Position numbers and translations under genes: made by a program. From Actinomadura montaniterrae (lineage in GTDB: Bacteria > Actinomycetota > Actinomycetes > Streptosporangiales > Streptosporangiaceae): a DNA stretch of 64,000 bases. Shown here piece after piece: positions 9,980 to 18,489 of this stretch. The number at the start of each line of letters is the position of its first letter. The first letter of the stretch is position 1. Under the pieces are notes generated by a model. That model ran no database searches and was not told the DNA's origin. It saw nothing but the letters and a program-made list of their open reading frames with translations. The stretch is from positions 1 to 64,000 of the forward strand of contig NZ_WBMR01000005.1 of assembly GCF_008923365.1 (NCBI RefSeq). The letters run 5' to 3'.

Positions 9980-11368
9980 TCAGCGCAGCACGGTCGCGAG
10001 GCGCCGGACGCCCTCCGCCAGCTCCGCCTCCGACGCCGCGCTGCCGTAGCTCAGCCGCAGGAACGGCGCCGGGGCCTCGGCGGGGAAGAACGGCCGCCCG
10101 GCGCTGACCAGCACGCCCGCGCGCAGGGCGGCCTCGGCGACCGCGACGTCGTCGAGGCCGTCCGGCAGCCGGGCCCACAGGTGCAGGCCGCCCGCGGGAC
10201 GGTTCGTCCGGAGCTCCGGCAGGTCCCGGGCGAGCGCGGCGCGCAGCGCGTCGCGGCGCGCCGGCAGCGCCGTCCGGAGCGCCCGCAGGTGCCGCGGCCA
10301 GCCGGGCGAGCTGACGAGCTCGAGCAGCGTCTCCTGCAGCGGACGGGCCGGGAAGAACTCCTCGACGAGCTGCGTCGCCCGGATCCGCTCGGCGACCGGG
10401 CCGCGCGCGATCACCGCGGCGATCCGCAGGCTCGGCGCGGTCGCCTTGGTGAGCGAGGCGATGTGCACGACCCGGCCGTCGGCGTCCTGCGCGATCAGCG
10501 GCGGCGGGGGCGGGTCGATGCCGAGGTGCCGCGCGTAGTCGTCCTCGACGACGAAGGCGCCGGCGGCGCGCGCGACGTCGAGGACCCGCCCGCGCCGCTC
10601 GGCGCTCAGCACCGCCCCGGTCGGGTTGTGGAACGCGGGCTGGCAGTAGAACGCCCGCGCGCCGCTCATCGCGAACGCCTCCGCCAGCAGGTCGGGGCGG
10701 ACGCCGTCCTCGTCCACCGGAACCGGGACGGGCCGCAGCCCGCTCGCCCGCGCGACGGCGAGCACGCCGAGGTAAGTCGGCGACTCGACCAGGATCGGGG
10801 CGCCGGGCGGGAGCAGCGCCCGCAGCACGGTCGTCAGCGACTGCTGCCCGCCGTTGGCGATGGTCACGTCGGCGGGGGACACGCCGCCGCCGACGCCGCG
10901 GGCGAACCAGGCGCGCAGCTCGGGGATCCCGCCGATCCGGGGCATGTCCCAGGCGTTCGGCCGCCGGGCCGCTCGCGCCGCCGCGTCCGCCAGGGCGCGG
11001 ACCGGCTGCAGGCTCGGGTGCGGGTAGCCGCCGCTCAGCGGGACGGTGCCGTCCGGCGGCGGGGTGAGCAGCCAGGACACGCCCGCCGCGTCCACCGCGC
11101 GGCCGGCGAGCGTCACCGCCTGCCAGCCGAAGTCGGCGGGCTCGGACGCGGGGGACGGCCGGCGCGCGGCGAACGCGCCCGCGCCCGGCCGCGTGACGAC
11201 CAGCCCCTCGGCGGCGAGCAGCCCGATCGCCCGCGACACCGTGACGGGGCTGACGCGGTGCCGCTCGACCAGCGCCCGGCTCGACGGCAGCCGCTCGCCC
11301 GGGCTCAGCCGGCCGACCTCGGTGCGCAGCGCGTCGGCGAGCGCCGCCACACTGCTATCGTTTTTCAT
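9980..11368 (-). CDS. MocR/PdxR-type GntR regulator with aminotransferase domain
   Basis: A 462-residue fusion. The first 75 or so residues are a GntR winged helix (LPSSRALVERHRVSPVTVSRAIGLLAAEGLV), and the remainder is a class I aminotransferase fold that binds pyridoxal phosphate as a sensor. The PLP region reads QPAFHNPTGAVLS, then VEDDYARHLG, and the Schiff-base Lys lies in IASLTKATAPSLR. Such proteins control PLP synthesis, GABA use or transporters. The gene diverges from an EamA exporter gene, its likely target. The ATG at 11368 overlaps the exporter's ATG, and no ribosome-binding site precedes it. Which amino acid or vitamin is sensed is not evident. Confidence 0.92.
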   Translation of the reverse strand: MKNDSSVAALADALRTEVGRLSPGERLPSSRALVERHRVSPVTVSRAIGLLAAEGLVVTRPGAGAFAARRPSPASEPADFGWQAVTLAGRAVDAAGVSWLLTPPPDGTVPLSGGYPHPSLQPVRALADAAARAARRPNAWDMPRIGGIPELRAWFARGVGGGVSPADVTIANGGQQSLTTVLRALLPPGAPILVESPTYLGVLAVARASGLRPVPVPVDEDGVRPDLLAEAFAMSGARAFYCQPAFHNPTGAVLSAERRGRVLDVARAAGAFVVEDDYARHLGIDPPPPPLIAQDADGRVVHIASLTKATAPSLRIAAVIARGPVAERIRATQLVEEFFPARPLQETLLELVSSPGWPRHLRALRTALPARRDALRAALARDLPELRTNRPAGGLHLWARLPDGLDDVAVAEAALRAGVLVSAGRPFFPAEAPAPFLRLSYGSAASEAELAEGVRRLATVLR

Positions 11369-11384
11369 GAGGAACAAAGATAGC
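11354..11384. promoter_or_regulatory. Face-to-face -10 boxes over overlapping divergent start codons
   Basis: GCTATC (11354-11359) and GATAGC (11379-11384) form an inverted repeat centred on the sequence TCATGA that holds both start codons. TATCGT (11356-11361) would be the rightward -10 for the exporter, and TATCTT (11382-11377, minus strand) the leftward -10 for the regulator. Each lies 5-8 nt from its start codon. The repeat is a likely operator for the MocR protein. Confidence 0.5.
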
Positions 11385-12419
11385 GCTACTGTCACCGGAC
11401 CGGTAGCGGGCAGGCGACCGGGGATCGGCATCTGGTTCGCCGCGCTGGGCGTGCTGATCTTCTCTTTCACCCTCCCCGGCACCGAGTACGGGCTCGAAGG
11501 GCTCGACCCCTACCTGATCGGCGTCGGCCGGTCGGCCGCCGCGGCCGTGCTCGCCGCGGCCGCACTGCTATCGGTCCGGGCCCGCCGGCCGCGCGGCCGG
11601 GAGTGGGGCGCGCTCGCCGTCGCGGCCGCCGGGGTGGTCTTCGGCTTCCCGGTGCTGTCCACGCTCGCGCTCGACCAGGGCGCGTCATCCGCCCACTCGG
11701 CCGTCGTGGTCGGGCTGCTGCCGGCGGCGACCGCCGTCCTCGGCGTGCTGCGCGCGGGCGAGCGCCCGTCCCGCGCCTTCTGGCTGGCGAGCGCCGCCGG
11801 GGCCGCCTGCGTCACCGGCTTCGCGCTGGTCCGGGGCGCCGGCCGGTTCAGCGCCGCCGACCTGCTGCTGTTCGGCGCGCTGCTGGCGGCCGCCGCGGGC
11901 TACGCCGAGGGCGGCCGGCTCGCCCGCGACATGCCCGGCTGGCGGGTGATCTCCTGGGCGCTCCTGCTGGCCGCGCCGATCACCGTCCCGGTGACCGGCT
12001 GGCTGCTCGCCACGACGCACCCGCACTGGACGGGCCATGCCGTGCTCGGCTTCGGTTACGTGACCGTCCTGTCCGCCTACCTCGGCTTCTTCGCCTGGTA
12101 CGAGGGCCTGGCGCGGGCCGGGATCGCCCGCGCGAGCCAGGTGCAGCTCGCCCAGCCGGTGATGACGCTCGCCTGGTCGTGGCTGCTGCTGGGCGAGCCG
12201 ATCGACGCGGTGACCGTGCTGGGGGCCGCGGGCGTCCTCGTTTGCGTGGCCCTGACGCAGCGGACGCGGGTCCGCCGCGCCCCCGCCGCCCCCGCCGCCG
12301 TCCCCGCGGGGACCGGGCCGCGCGCGGACGTGACGGGGATGAGCACAATGGACGGTAGGGCGTCACAATACGGTGACCATCGAGGAGCCTTCCATGGCCG
12401 ACAAGCCGACCGTTCCTGA
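11367..12419 (+). CDS. EamA/DMT-family exporter
   Basis: A 350-residue drug/metabolite transporter with about ten membrane helices arranged as two EamA repeats. The first starts at GIWFAALGVLIFSFTLPGTEYGLEG and the second around ISWALLLAAPITVPVTGWL. The segment AQPVMTLAWSWLLLGEPIDAVTVLGA is the conserved end of the second EamA unit. Such carriers export amino acids or other small metabolites. The last 40 or so residues are a Pro/Ala-rich cytoplasmic tail that runs 26 nt into the next gene. The divergent MocR regulator probably controls it. No ribosome-binding site precedes the ATG, which suggests leaderless translation. Confidence 0.88.
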   Translation: MRNKDSATVTGPVAGRRPGIGIWFAALGVLIFSFTLPGTEYGLEGLDPYLIGVGRSAAAAVLAAAALLSVRARRPRGREWGALAVAAAGVVFGFPVLSTLALDQGASSAHSAVVVGLLPAATAVLGVLRAGERPSRAFWLASAAGAACVTGFALVRGAGRFSAADLLLFGALLAAAAGYAEGGRLARDMPGWRVISWALLLAAPITVPVTGWLLATTHPHWTGHAVLGFGYVTVLSAYLGFFAWYEGLARAGIARASQVQLAQPVMTLAWSWLLLGEPIDAVTVLGAAGVLVCVALTQRTRVRRAPAAPAAVPAGTGPRADVTGMSTMDGRASQYGDHRGAFHGRQADRS

Positions 12420-13419
12420 GGGCGGGTTCTGGCCCGCCCCGGACATCCCGCAGCCGAACATCTACCCGATGGAATGGCGGGTCGAGACCGACAAGCTCGC
12501 CGCCATCTACGAGAAGTCGAAGCGCACGGTGTGGAACCCGGCCGACCTGCCGTGGGACGAGTTGCGCCCGGACGGCTTCACCCCGGAGCAGCGCCTCGGG
12601 CTCATGTACTGGTTCGCGGTGCTGGCGAATTTCGACGCCTCCGGGCCCGCGGTGTTCGCCCGCGCGACCATCCACGCGTTCGAGCAGCACGAGGAGGACC
12701 CGGTCCGCAAGTGCTTCTTCTCGATCACCCGCGACGAGATGAACCACGAGGAGTGCTGCCAGCGGTCGATCGCGCGGATCTGGCCCGGCGGCCCGCTGGA
12801 CTGGACCCCGGGCACGGACCTGGAGAAGGCCGCGCACAACAACATCGGCTGGCTCTACCACAACGGCGGCCGCTACTGGCAGGGCTACAACACCGCCGTC
12901 CGCAAGTACTCGCTCGCCGTGCTGTTCACCAGCTTCATGATGGGGGAGATGGCCGCGTCGACGCTGTTCCGCGGCATGGCGTCCGGGACCCGGCACCCGC
13001 TGTTCGGCGAGATGTTCAAGCGGATCGGCCGGGACGAGTCGCGGCACCTGCAGATCTGCATGACGATCCTGGAGAACGAGTGGCCCGGCCTCACCGAGGA
13101 CGTCAAGGGCCAGATCACCAAGCAGCTGCGGGCCGGCTTCGTGTTCCTGTCGATGATCCTCTGGGAGCCGCCCGAGGGCTTCTGGGATCTGCCGCCGTAC
13201 TTCCTGCACAACCACCGCGTGCTGATGGACCACGCCCGCGACGCGGGGCTCGGCGTGCTGTCGTTCGACGAGCAGGCGGAGAACTGGCGGGTCGCGATCG
13301 CCCGCGTCCGCGCGATCGTGGAGCGCTGGGGGATCGAGTTCCCCGCGATCCCCGAGCTGGACATCTCCGGCGTCGACGTCACCGGCATCGAGGCGGAGGA
13401 CATCATCCCGGTCTTCTGA
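12394..13419 (+). CDS. Ferritin-like diiron protein, possible oxygenase
   Basis: A 341-residue helical protein with two E-x-x-H motifs, DEMNHEE (about residues 112-118) and DESRHLQ (about 214-220). Earlier acidic residues are ANFDASG near 79 and MMGEMA near 187. That D/E...ExxH...E...ExxH pattern is how ribonucleotide reductase R2, AurF-type N-oxygenases and bacterial monooxygenases hold two irons. Trp- and Tyr-rich stretches (GWLYHNGGRYWQGYN) flank the sites. I cannot place it in a named family, so substrate and reaction are open; it lacks the usual R2 C-terminal tail. Its ATG has GGAG six bases upstream and lies inside the end of the exporter gene, so the two are probably co-expressed. Confidence 0.75.
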   Translation: MADKPTVPEGGFWPAPDIPQPNIYPMEWRVETDKLAAIYEKSKRTVWNPADLPWDELRPDGFTPEQRLGLMYWFAVLANFDASGPAVFARATIHAFEQHEEDPVRKCFFSITRDEMNHEECCQRSIARIWPGGPLDWTPGTDLEKAAHNNIGWLYHNGGRYWQGYNTAVRKYSLAVLFTSFMMGEMAASTLFRGMASGTRHPLFGEMFKRIGRDESRHLQICMTILENEWPGLTEDVKGQITKQLRAGFVFLSMILWEPPEGFWDLPPYFLHNHRVLMDHARDAGLGVLSFDEQAENWRVAIARVRAIVERWGIEFPAIPELDISGVDVTGIEAEDIIPVF

Positions 13420-13423
13420 CCCC

Positions 13424-13453
13424 GTCTTCCGGCTCTTCGTCTTCCGGTTCTTC
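13424..13453. repeat. Tandem 15-nt duplication
   Basis: GTCTTCCGGCTCTTC (13424-13438) is followed directly by GTCTTCCGGTTCTTC (13439-13453), differing at one base. It lies just after the diiron gene and has no clear function. Confidence 0.7.
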
Positions 13454-13519
13454 GTCGAGTTGCGGCGAGACGTCGCTTTGGAGCGGTCCATAACGGCGGA
13501 TCGCCGCAACCCGGCGCCC

Positions 13520-13753
13520 TCAATCCTTGACGATCTGGGCCAGCAGGGTGACCACGCCGACGCCGACCCCGATCGGGATCGCGGCCTGCGGGGCCATCGC
13601 GGTCAGGGCGCCGGCGCCGATCGCCACGAGGACGATCAGCAGCGCCCGGGTGCTGACCAGCGCTTCCCGCGGGGGTACGGCCCCCCGCGCCCCGCGGGCC
13701 GGCTTCGCTGGAAGCAGGGGTGTCGGTTCGGCCTGGTCCGGTCGTGCTCGCAT
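13520..13753 (-). CDS. Small membrane protein of unknown function
   Basis: A 77-residue protein with a polar Pro/Arg-rich N-terminal third and a hydrophobic C-terminal half (ALLIVLVAIGAGALTAM, then AAIPIGVGVGVVTLLAQIV) that could form two short membrane helices. GGAGG stands ten bases before the ATG at 13753. No domain is recognisable. It is convergent with the diiron gene and divergent from the GH18-like gene. The composition is plausible for a real protein, but no homologue is known to me. Confidence 0.55.
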   Translation of the reverse strand: MRARPDQAEPTPLLPAKPARGARGAVPPREALVSTRALLIVLVAIGAGALTAMAPQAAIPIGVGVGVVTLLAQIVKD

Positions 13754-14017
13754 GTCCGTTCGACCTCCATCCCGGAATTCGGAACAGGATCGGGGCGGCC
13801 CCCATGCGAGACCCCGTGAAGACCAGGGGCCCGGCACCGCTGAGCCGCCTCGTCACCCAAGGGTTCCCCCGGTGTCAACGCTTGCCGCGCGCGACGCGCG
13901 GTCCCGGCGCAATCATGATCGACTCATGGCCGGCGCGTGGCCTCCGGCATGCCGCACGCGGAAGCGGGGGGACCGTGGCGCGCCCGATGTGCCGGGCCGA
14001 TACGCGATCATTGCTGG

Positions 14018-15082
14018 ATGACGGGGATGAGGCGTTCTGTGGGGATCCGGCGCGGGATCCGGCGCGGCGCGCGATGGGCGGGCTGGACGGCGGCGTACGC
14101 GCTCGGGCTCGTCGCGATCACCCTCGCCGGCGCCTGGACGTGGTGGCAGCCCGAGCCGGAGGCGCGCGGCACCGAGGCGAACGCGCTGTGGGCCAGGCAC
14201 CAGTGGGTGGGAGAGCCGCACACCGACGCCGAATACCGCGGCCTCGCGGCGCTCCTCCAGGAGAACCGCATCACCGACGTGTTCTTCCACGCCGGGCCGT
14301 TCGAGGCGGACGGGACGGTCCCCGCGGCGAAGTACCGGTACGCGGGGGCCCTTGCCAAGGCGGTTCACCGGTACGCGCCGGGCGTGCGGGTCCAGGCGTA
14401 CCTCGGCCAGATCCGCAAGGTCGAGGGGAAGGGGGGCATCGACCTGGACGACCCCGCCGTCCGGGACCGGGTGCTGCGGACCGACGCGGCCCTGCTCGAC
14501 CTCGGGTTCGACGGCGTCCACTACGACTTCGAGCCGATCTACCCCGACGACGGCGCGTTCCTGACCCTGCTGGACGCGACCCGCGCGCTGACCCGCTCCC
14601 GTGGCCGCGTGCTGTCGGTGGCGCTGGAGCAGCCGACGCTGGTGGACGCGGCGCAGCCCGTCTACAAGGCGCTGCTCCCGCGCACCGGGCCGTGGCACTA
14701 TCCGCCGCGTCCCACCGACGCGTTCCTGCGGAAGGTCGCCGCGCGCGTCGACCAGGTGGCGGTCATGGCCTACGACGTGTCGCTGCCGACGCAGTCGCTC
14801 GCCGGCTGGCACTTCGCCCGGCACACCCGCCGCACCCTGGAACTCATCGGCGATCAGGTCACGGTTTTCATGGGCGTTCCCACATACCGGCCCACGATGG
14901 ACTGGGCTGAGAATCTCACCGTCGCGCTCCGTGGTGTAAGGCGCGGAATAGGCGAGCTCAAACGGCCGCCGAAGCGTCCGTACGGCGTCGGCGTGTACGC
15001 GGACTGGACCACCACACCGGCCGAATGGGCCCGATATCGCGCGACATGGCTGCCCCCGGCGACAGAAAAAGTTGGCCGCTGA
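14018..15082 (+). CDS. Membrane-anchored GH18-like putative glycosidase
   Basis: A 354-residue protein. After a short Arg-rich N-terminus, a single hydrophobic segment (AAYALGLVAITLAGAWTWW, about residues 22-40) acts as signal anchor. The outer part reads as a TIM barrel. FDGVHYDFEPI (about residues 165-175) matches the GH18 DGxxxDxE active-site pattern, with the final Glu as candidate acid. VAVMAYDVSLP fits the later GH18 beta-6 strand with its Met-Tyr-Asp. It may act on chitin, peptidoglycan or another N-acetylated polymer outside the cell. An ATG at 13937 in the same frame is possible, but it would add a polar leader before the anchor. Confidence 0.65.
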   Translation: MTGMRRSVGIRRGIRRGARWAGWTAAYALGLVAITLAGAWTWWQPEPEARGTEANALWARHQWVGEPHTDAEYRGLAALLQENRITDVFFHAGPFEADGTVPAAKYRYAGALAKAVHRYAPGVRVQAYLGQIRKVEGKGGIDLDDPAVRDRVLRTDAALLDLGFDGVHYDFEPIYPDDGAFLTLLDATRALTRSRGRVLSVALEQPTLVDAAQPVYKALLPRTGPWHYPPRPTDAFLRKVAARVDQVAVMAYDVSLPTQSLAGWHFARHTRRTLELIGDQVTVFMGVPTYRPTMDWAENLTVALRGVRRGIGELKRPPKRPYGVGVYADWTTTPAEWARYRATWLPPATEKVGR

Positions 15083-15219
15083 GAAACCCGGCCGACTACG
15101 TACCGATTTCTTCGTATGCCCAGGTGGAAAGGGGTGTATAGCGCGGCACGCCCGGGGTAGGGACGGGTGCGGAGACCGGGTGGTACCGGCGGATGGCGAG
15201 GGAAGTGGGGACGAGGCCG

Positions 15220-15441
15220 ATGCGCATTCAGCAGACCGCGTGGCATGACGCCGACAGGCTCGGCGAGCTGTCAGCCGAGTTCACCGGCTGGCGGATCGGG
15301 CGCGGCGGGTCCGGCCACTGGTGGGCCGTCCGGGGCAATGATCTCGTGCGCACGCCGGACGTCGAGGAACTGCGCGGCCGGCTGCGCGAACTGACCGGAG
15401 GGTCACGTTATCCAACCGAGTCCGGGAAGTGGCCGGACTGA
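15220..15441 (+). CDS. Small conserved-looking protein of unknown function
   Basis: A 73-residue protein that starts MRIQQTAWHDADRLGELSAE and contains FTGWRIGRGGSGHWWAVRG. The Trp-rich middle and balanced charge are unlike the spurious frames around it. GGGGA lies eight bases before the ATG at 15220; an in-frame ATG at 15193 would add nine residues. I do not recognise a domain and it has no membrane segment. A strong hairpin 43 nt downstream closes the transcript, which supports an independent gene just before dapA. Confidence 0.55.
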   Translation: MRIQQTAWHDADRLGELSAEFTGWRIGRGGSGHWWAVRGNDLVRTPDVEELRGRLRELTGGSRYPTESGKWPD

Positions 15442-15483
15442 CCCCGTAACGAGGCATTTGCGTGCCACGATGTCGGGTGTGGG

Positions 15484-15523
15484 AGCCGCCGCCACGCGTA
15501 CCCCCGAGCGTGTGGCGGCGGCT
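15484..15523 (+). terminator. Strong hairpin after the small protein gene, before dapA
   Basis: AGCCGCCGCCAC (15484-15495) pairs perfectly with GTGGCGGCGGCT (15512-15523), giving a 12-bp stem with a 16-nt loop. TTCTTCC follows, a weak T-tract typical of high-GC terminators. Confidence 0.65.
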
Positions 15524-15711
15524 TCTTCCATGCCCGCTCCCGGCCCGCTGGAGGGCCGCTCCGCGGACGTCCGGCCCCCCGTCCGGGCACCCGCCCGGAC
15601 CCCGGTGCGCGGGGCCCCGCGCGGGCCCGCCGGCACGCCCGTCCCGACCCGGCCGCGAAACCCCTCGACCTGCGGCTCCAAGCCGGCGGCCGGAACGGTA
15701 CCGTTCGATAC

Positions 15712-16650
15712 ATGGCACCCAGCACAACGACCGACGCCCCGTTCGGGCGGATGCTGACCGCGATGGTCACGCCGTTCCTGCCGGACGGCGGAGTCGACTA
15801 CGACGGCGCCGCGCGCCTCGCGACCCACCTGGTCGACGAGCGGCGCCACGACGGCCTGGTCGTCAACGGGACGACCGGCGAGTCGCCGACGACGAGCGAC
15901 GACGAGAAGAGCACGCTGCTGCGCGCGGTCATCGAGGCGGTCGGCGACCGCGCCGTGATCGTGGCCGGTGCCGGGACCAACCACACCGAGCACACCCTGA
16001 AACTCGCGCGGCAGGCCGAGGCCGCCGGCGCGCACGGCCTGCTCGTGGTCACCCCGTACTACAACAAGCCCCCGCAGGAGGGCCTGCTCCGCCACTTCAC
16101 GGCGGTGGCCGATGCGACGGGCCTGCCGAACATGCTGTACGACATCCCGGGGCGCGCCGGGGTGCCGATCCAGAACGACACGCTGATGCAGCTCGCCGAG
16201 CACCCGCGGATCATCGCCGTCAAGGACGCCAAGGGCGACCTGTTCGGCGCCTCCCGGGTGATGGCGCAGACCGACCTGGTCTGGTACTCCGGCGACGACG
16301 TGCTGAACCTGCCCTGGCTGTCGGTCGGCGCCGCCGGGTTCGTCAGCGTGGTCGGCCATGTCGTGGGGACCGAACTCCATGAGATGATCGACGCATACCG
16401 CGCCGGTGAGCATGGGCGGGCGCTGGAGATCCACCGGCGCCTGCTGCCCGTGGTCGCCGCGATCATGACCCGTACGCAGGGCGCCATCGCCGTCAAGGCA
16501 GCGCTGAACCTGCTGGGCCTTCCCGGGGGCGGCCCGCTGCGCGCCCCGCTGGTGGAGGCCACGCCTGAGTTCGCGGCGCGCCTGCGCGAAGACCTCACGA
16601 TAGGGGGAGTCAAAGTGCCGGAGGTCGTCATTCCGGAGGTCGCCCGGTGA
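15712..16650 (+). CDS. dapA: 4-hydroxy-tetrahydrodipicolinate synthase
   Basis: DapA condenses pyruvate with aspartate semialdehyde in the lysine and diaminopimelate pathway, supplying the peptidoglycan cross-linking residue. NGTTGESPTTSDDEK (about residues 50-65) binds the pyruvate carboxylate. YYNKPPQEG holds the catalytic Tyr, and the Schiff-base Lys is in IIAVKDAKGD (about 170-179). The 312-residue length is normal. Its TGA overlaps the GTG of rnj by four bases, so the two are translationally coupled, as in other actinobacteria. It lies upstream of rnj and ftsK in the classic order. Confidence 0.96.
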   Translation: MAPSTTTDAPFGRMLTAMVTPFLPDGGVDYDGAARLATHLVDERRHDGLVVNGTTGESPTTSDDEKSTLLRAVIEAVGDRAVIVAGAGTNHTEHTLKLARQAEAAGAHGLLVVTPYYNKPPQEGLLRHFTAVADATGLPNMLYDIPGRAGVPIQNDTLMQLAEHPRIIAVKDAKGDLFGASRVMAQTDLVWYSGDDVLNLPWLSVGAAGFVSVVGHVVGTELHEMIDAYRAGEHGRALEIHRRLLPVVAAIMTRTQGAIAVKAALNLLGLPGGGPLRAPLVEATPEFAARLREDLTIGGVKVPEVVIPEVAR

Positions 16651-18332
16651 GTCATCCTCACCCGGAGCTCTCGGACCCGCCCGCGCCGCCCGAGGGCGGT
16701 CTGCGCATCGTCGCGCTCGGCGGGCTCGGGGAGATCGGCCGCAACATGACGGTCTACGAGTACGGCGGTCGCCTGCTCGTCGTCGACTGCGGTGTGCTCT
16801 TCCCCGAGACCGAGCAGCCCGGCGTCGATCTGATACTGCCGGACTTCGAGTACATCAGGGACCGCCTCGACGACATCGAGGCCGTCGTCCTCACGCACGG
16901 GCACGAGGACCACATCGGCGCCGTCCCGTACCTGCTGCGCGAGCGCCGCGACATCCCGCTGATCGGCTCGAAGCTCACGCTGGCCCTGCTGGAGGCCAAG
17001 CTCACCGAGCACCGCATCAAACCGGTCACCGACGTGGTGGCCGAGGGCGAGCGGCGCGCGTTCGGGCCGTTCGACTGCGAGTTCTTCGCGGTCAACCACT
17101 CGATCCCGGACGCGCTCGCGCTCGCCGTCCGCACGCCCGCCGGGCTCGTCCTGCACACCGGCGACTTCAAGATGGACCAGCTGCCGCTGGACGGCCGGCT
17201 CACCGACCTGCCCGGGTTCGCCCGGCTCGGCGGCGAGGGCATCGACCTGCTGCTGTCGGACTCGACCAACGCCGAGGTCCCCGGCTTCGTCACCAGCGAG
17301 CGCAACATCGGCCCGGTCATCGACGAGGTGTTCCGCACCGCGCAGGAGCGGCTCATCGTCGCCTGCTTCGCCTCGCACATCCACCGCGTCCAGCAGGTGC
17401 TGGACGCCGCGGTCGCCAACGGCCGCAAGGTGTGCTTCGTCGGCCGCTCGATGGTCCGCAACATGGGCGTCGCCCGCGAGCTGGGGTACCTGAACGTCCC
17501 CGAGGACGTGATGGTCGACCAGAAGGAGCTGGACGACATCCCCGGCGACCGGCTGGTGCTGGTGTGCACCGGCTCGCAGGGCGAGCCGATGTCGGCGCTG
17601 TCGCGGATGGCCAACCGCGACCACTCGATCCGCATCACCGACCGCGACACCGTGATGCTTGCGTCCTCGCTCATCCCGGGCAACGAGAACGCGGTGAACC
17701 GCGTCATCAACGGCCTCACCAGGTGGGGCGCGCGGGTCGTGCACAAGGGCAACGCGCTGGTACACGTGTCGGGGCACGCGTCGGCGGGCGAGCTGCTGTA
17801 CGTGCTGAACGTGACCAAGCCGGGCAACTTCATGCCGATCCACGGCGAGTGGCGGCACCTGCGGGCGCACGCCAAGCTCGCCGCGCTCACCGGCGTGCCG
17901 GACGACAACATCGTCATCGCCGAGGACGGCGTGGTCGTCGACCTGGTCGACGGCCGGGCCAAGATCGTCGGCGCGGTCCCGGCCGGGTACGTGTACGTGG
18001 ACGGCCTGTCGGTCGGCGAGGTCACCGAGACCTCGCTGAAGGACCGGCGGATCCTCGGCGAGGAGGGCTTCGTCTCCATCGTCGTCGGCATCGACTCGAC
18101 CTCCGGCAAGCTGGTGGCCGGGCCCGAGGTGCACGCCCGCGGCGCCGGCATCGTCAACGAGGACTTCGACGAGGTCATCGAGCGGATCGAGGGCGTGCTG
18201 GCGGGCGCGGCCGGCGACGCCGTCAACGACCTGCACCAGATCAACCAGCTGATCCGCCGCACGGTCGGCAAGTGGGTGAGCGACAACTACCGCCGCCGCC
18301 CCATGATCATCCCGGTGGTCGTCGAGGTGTAG
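16647..18332 (+). CDS. rnj: Ribonuclease J
   Basis: RNase J is a metallo-beta-lactamase-fold enzyme with 5'-to-3' exonuclease and endonuclease activity that matures rRNA and turns over mRNA. The zinc motif HGHEDHIGAVP (about residues 85-95) and further ligands in NHSIPDA, HTGDFKMD and the LVHVSGHAS region outline the MBL/beta-CASP core. The C-terminal domain of about 100 residues is present, giving 561 residues in all. It starts at a GTG inside the end of dapA. Another endoribonuclease, RNase Y, is encoded later in the window at 53556. Confidence 0.96.
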   Translation: MSHPHPELSDPPAPPEGGLRIVALGGLGEIGRNMTVYEYGGRLLVVDCGVLFPETEQPGVDLILPDFEYIRDRLDDIEAVVLTHGHEDHIGAVPYLLRERRDIPLIGSKLTLALLEAKLTEHRIKPVTDVVAEGERRAFGPFDCEFFAVNHSIPDALALAVRTPAGLVLHTGDFKMDQLPLDGRLTDLPGFARLGGEGIDLLLSDSTNAEVPGFVTSERNIGPVIDEVFRTAQERLIVACFASHIHRVQQVLDAAVANGRKVCFVGRSMVRNMGVARELGYLNVPEDVMVDQKELDDIPGDRLVLVCTGSQGEPMSALSRMANRDHSIRITDRDTVMLASSLIPGNENAVNRVINGLTRWGARVVHKGNALVHVSGHASAGELLYVLNVTKPGNFMPIHGEWRHLRAHAKLAALTGVPDDNIVIAEDGVVVDLVDGRAKIVGAVPAGYVYVDGLSVGEVTETSLKDRRILGEEGFVSIVVGIDSTSGKLVAGPEVHARGAGIVNEDFDEVIERIEGVLAGAAGDAVNDLHQINQLIRRTVGKWVSDNYRRRPMIIPVVVEV

Positions 18333-18365
18333 CCGCCGCCCGGGGCGGCCGTGCGCGCACCGCGC

Positions 18366-18424
18366 GCGGTCGTCCGGGCGGCGTCGTGCCCGGTCGTCCG
18401 GGTGGCGGTCGTGCCCGGTCGTCC
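18366..18424. repeat. Short tandem repeat upstream of ftsK
   Basis: GGTCGTCCGG recurs at 18366, 18390 and 18415 as the head of units of 24 and 25 nt sharing GTCGTGCCC at the end; the third is partial. It fills the short gap between rnj and ftsK. Confidence 0.7.
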
Positions 18425-18489
18425 GGTATGGGCAACACGCCCGTTCGCCGTCCCGGGAACCCCGGCGCTCCTTGGTTACTCTCATAACC

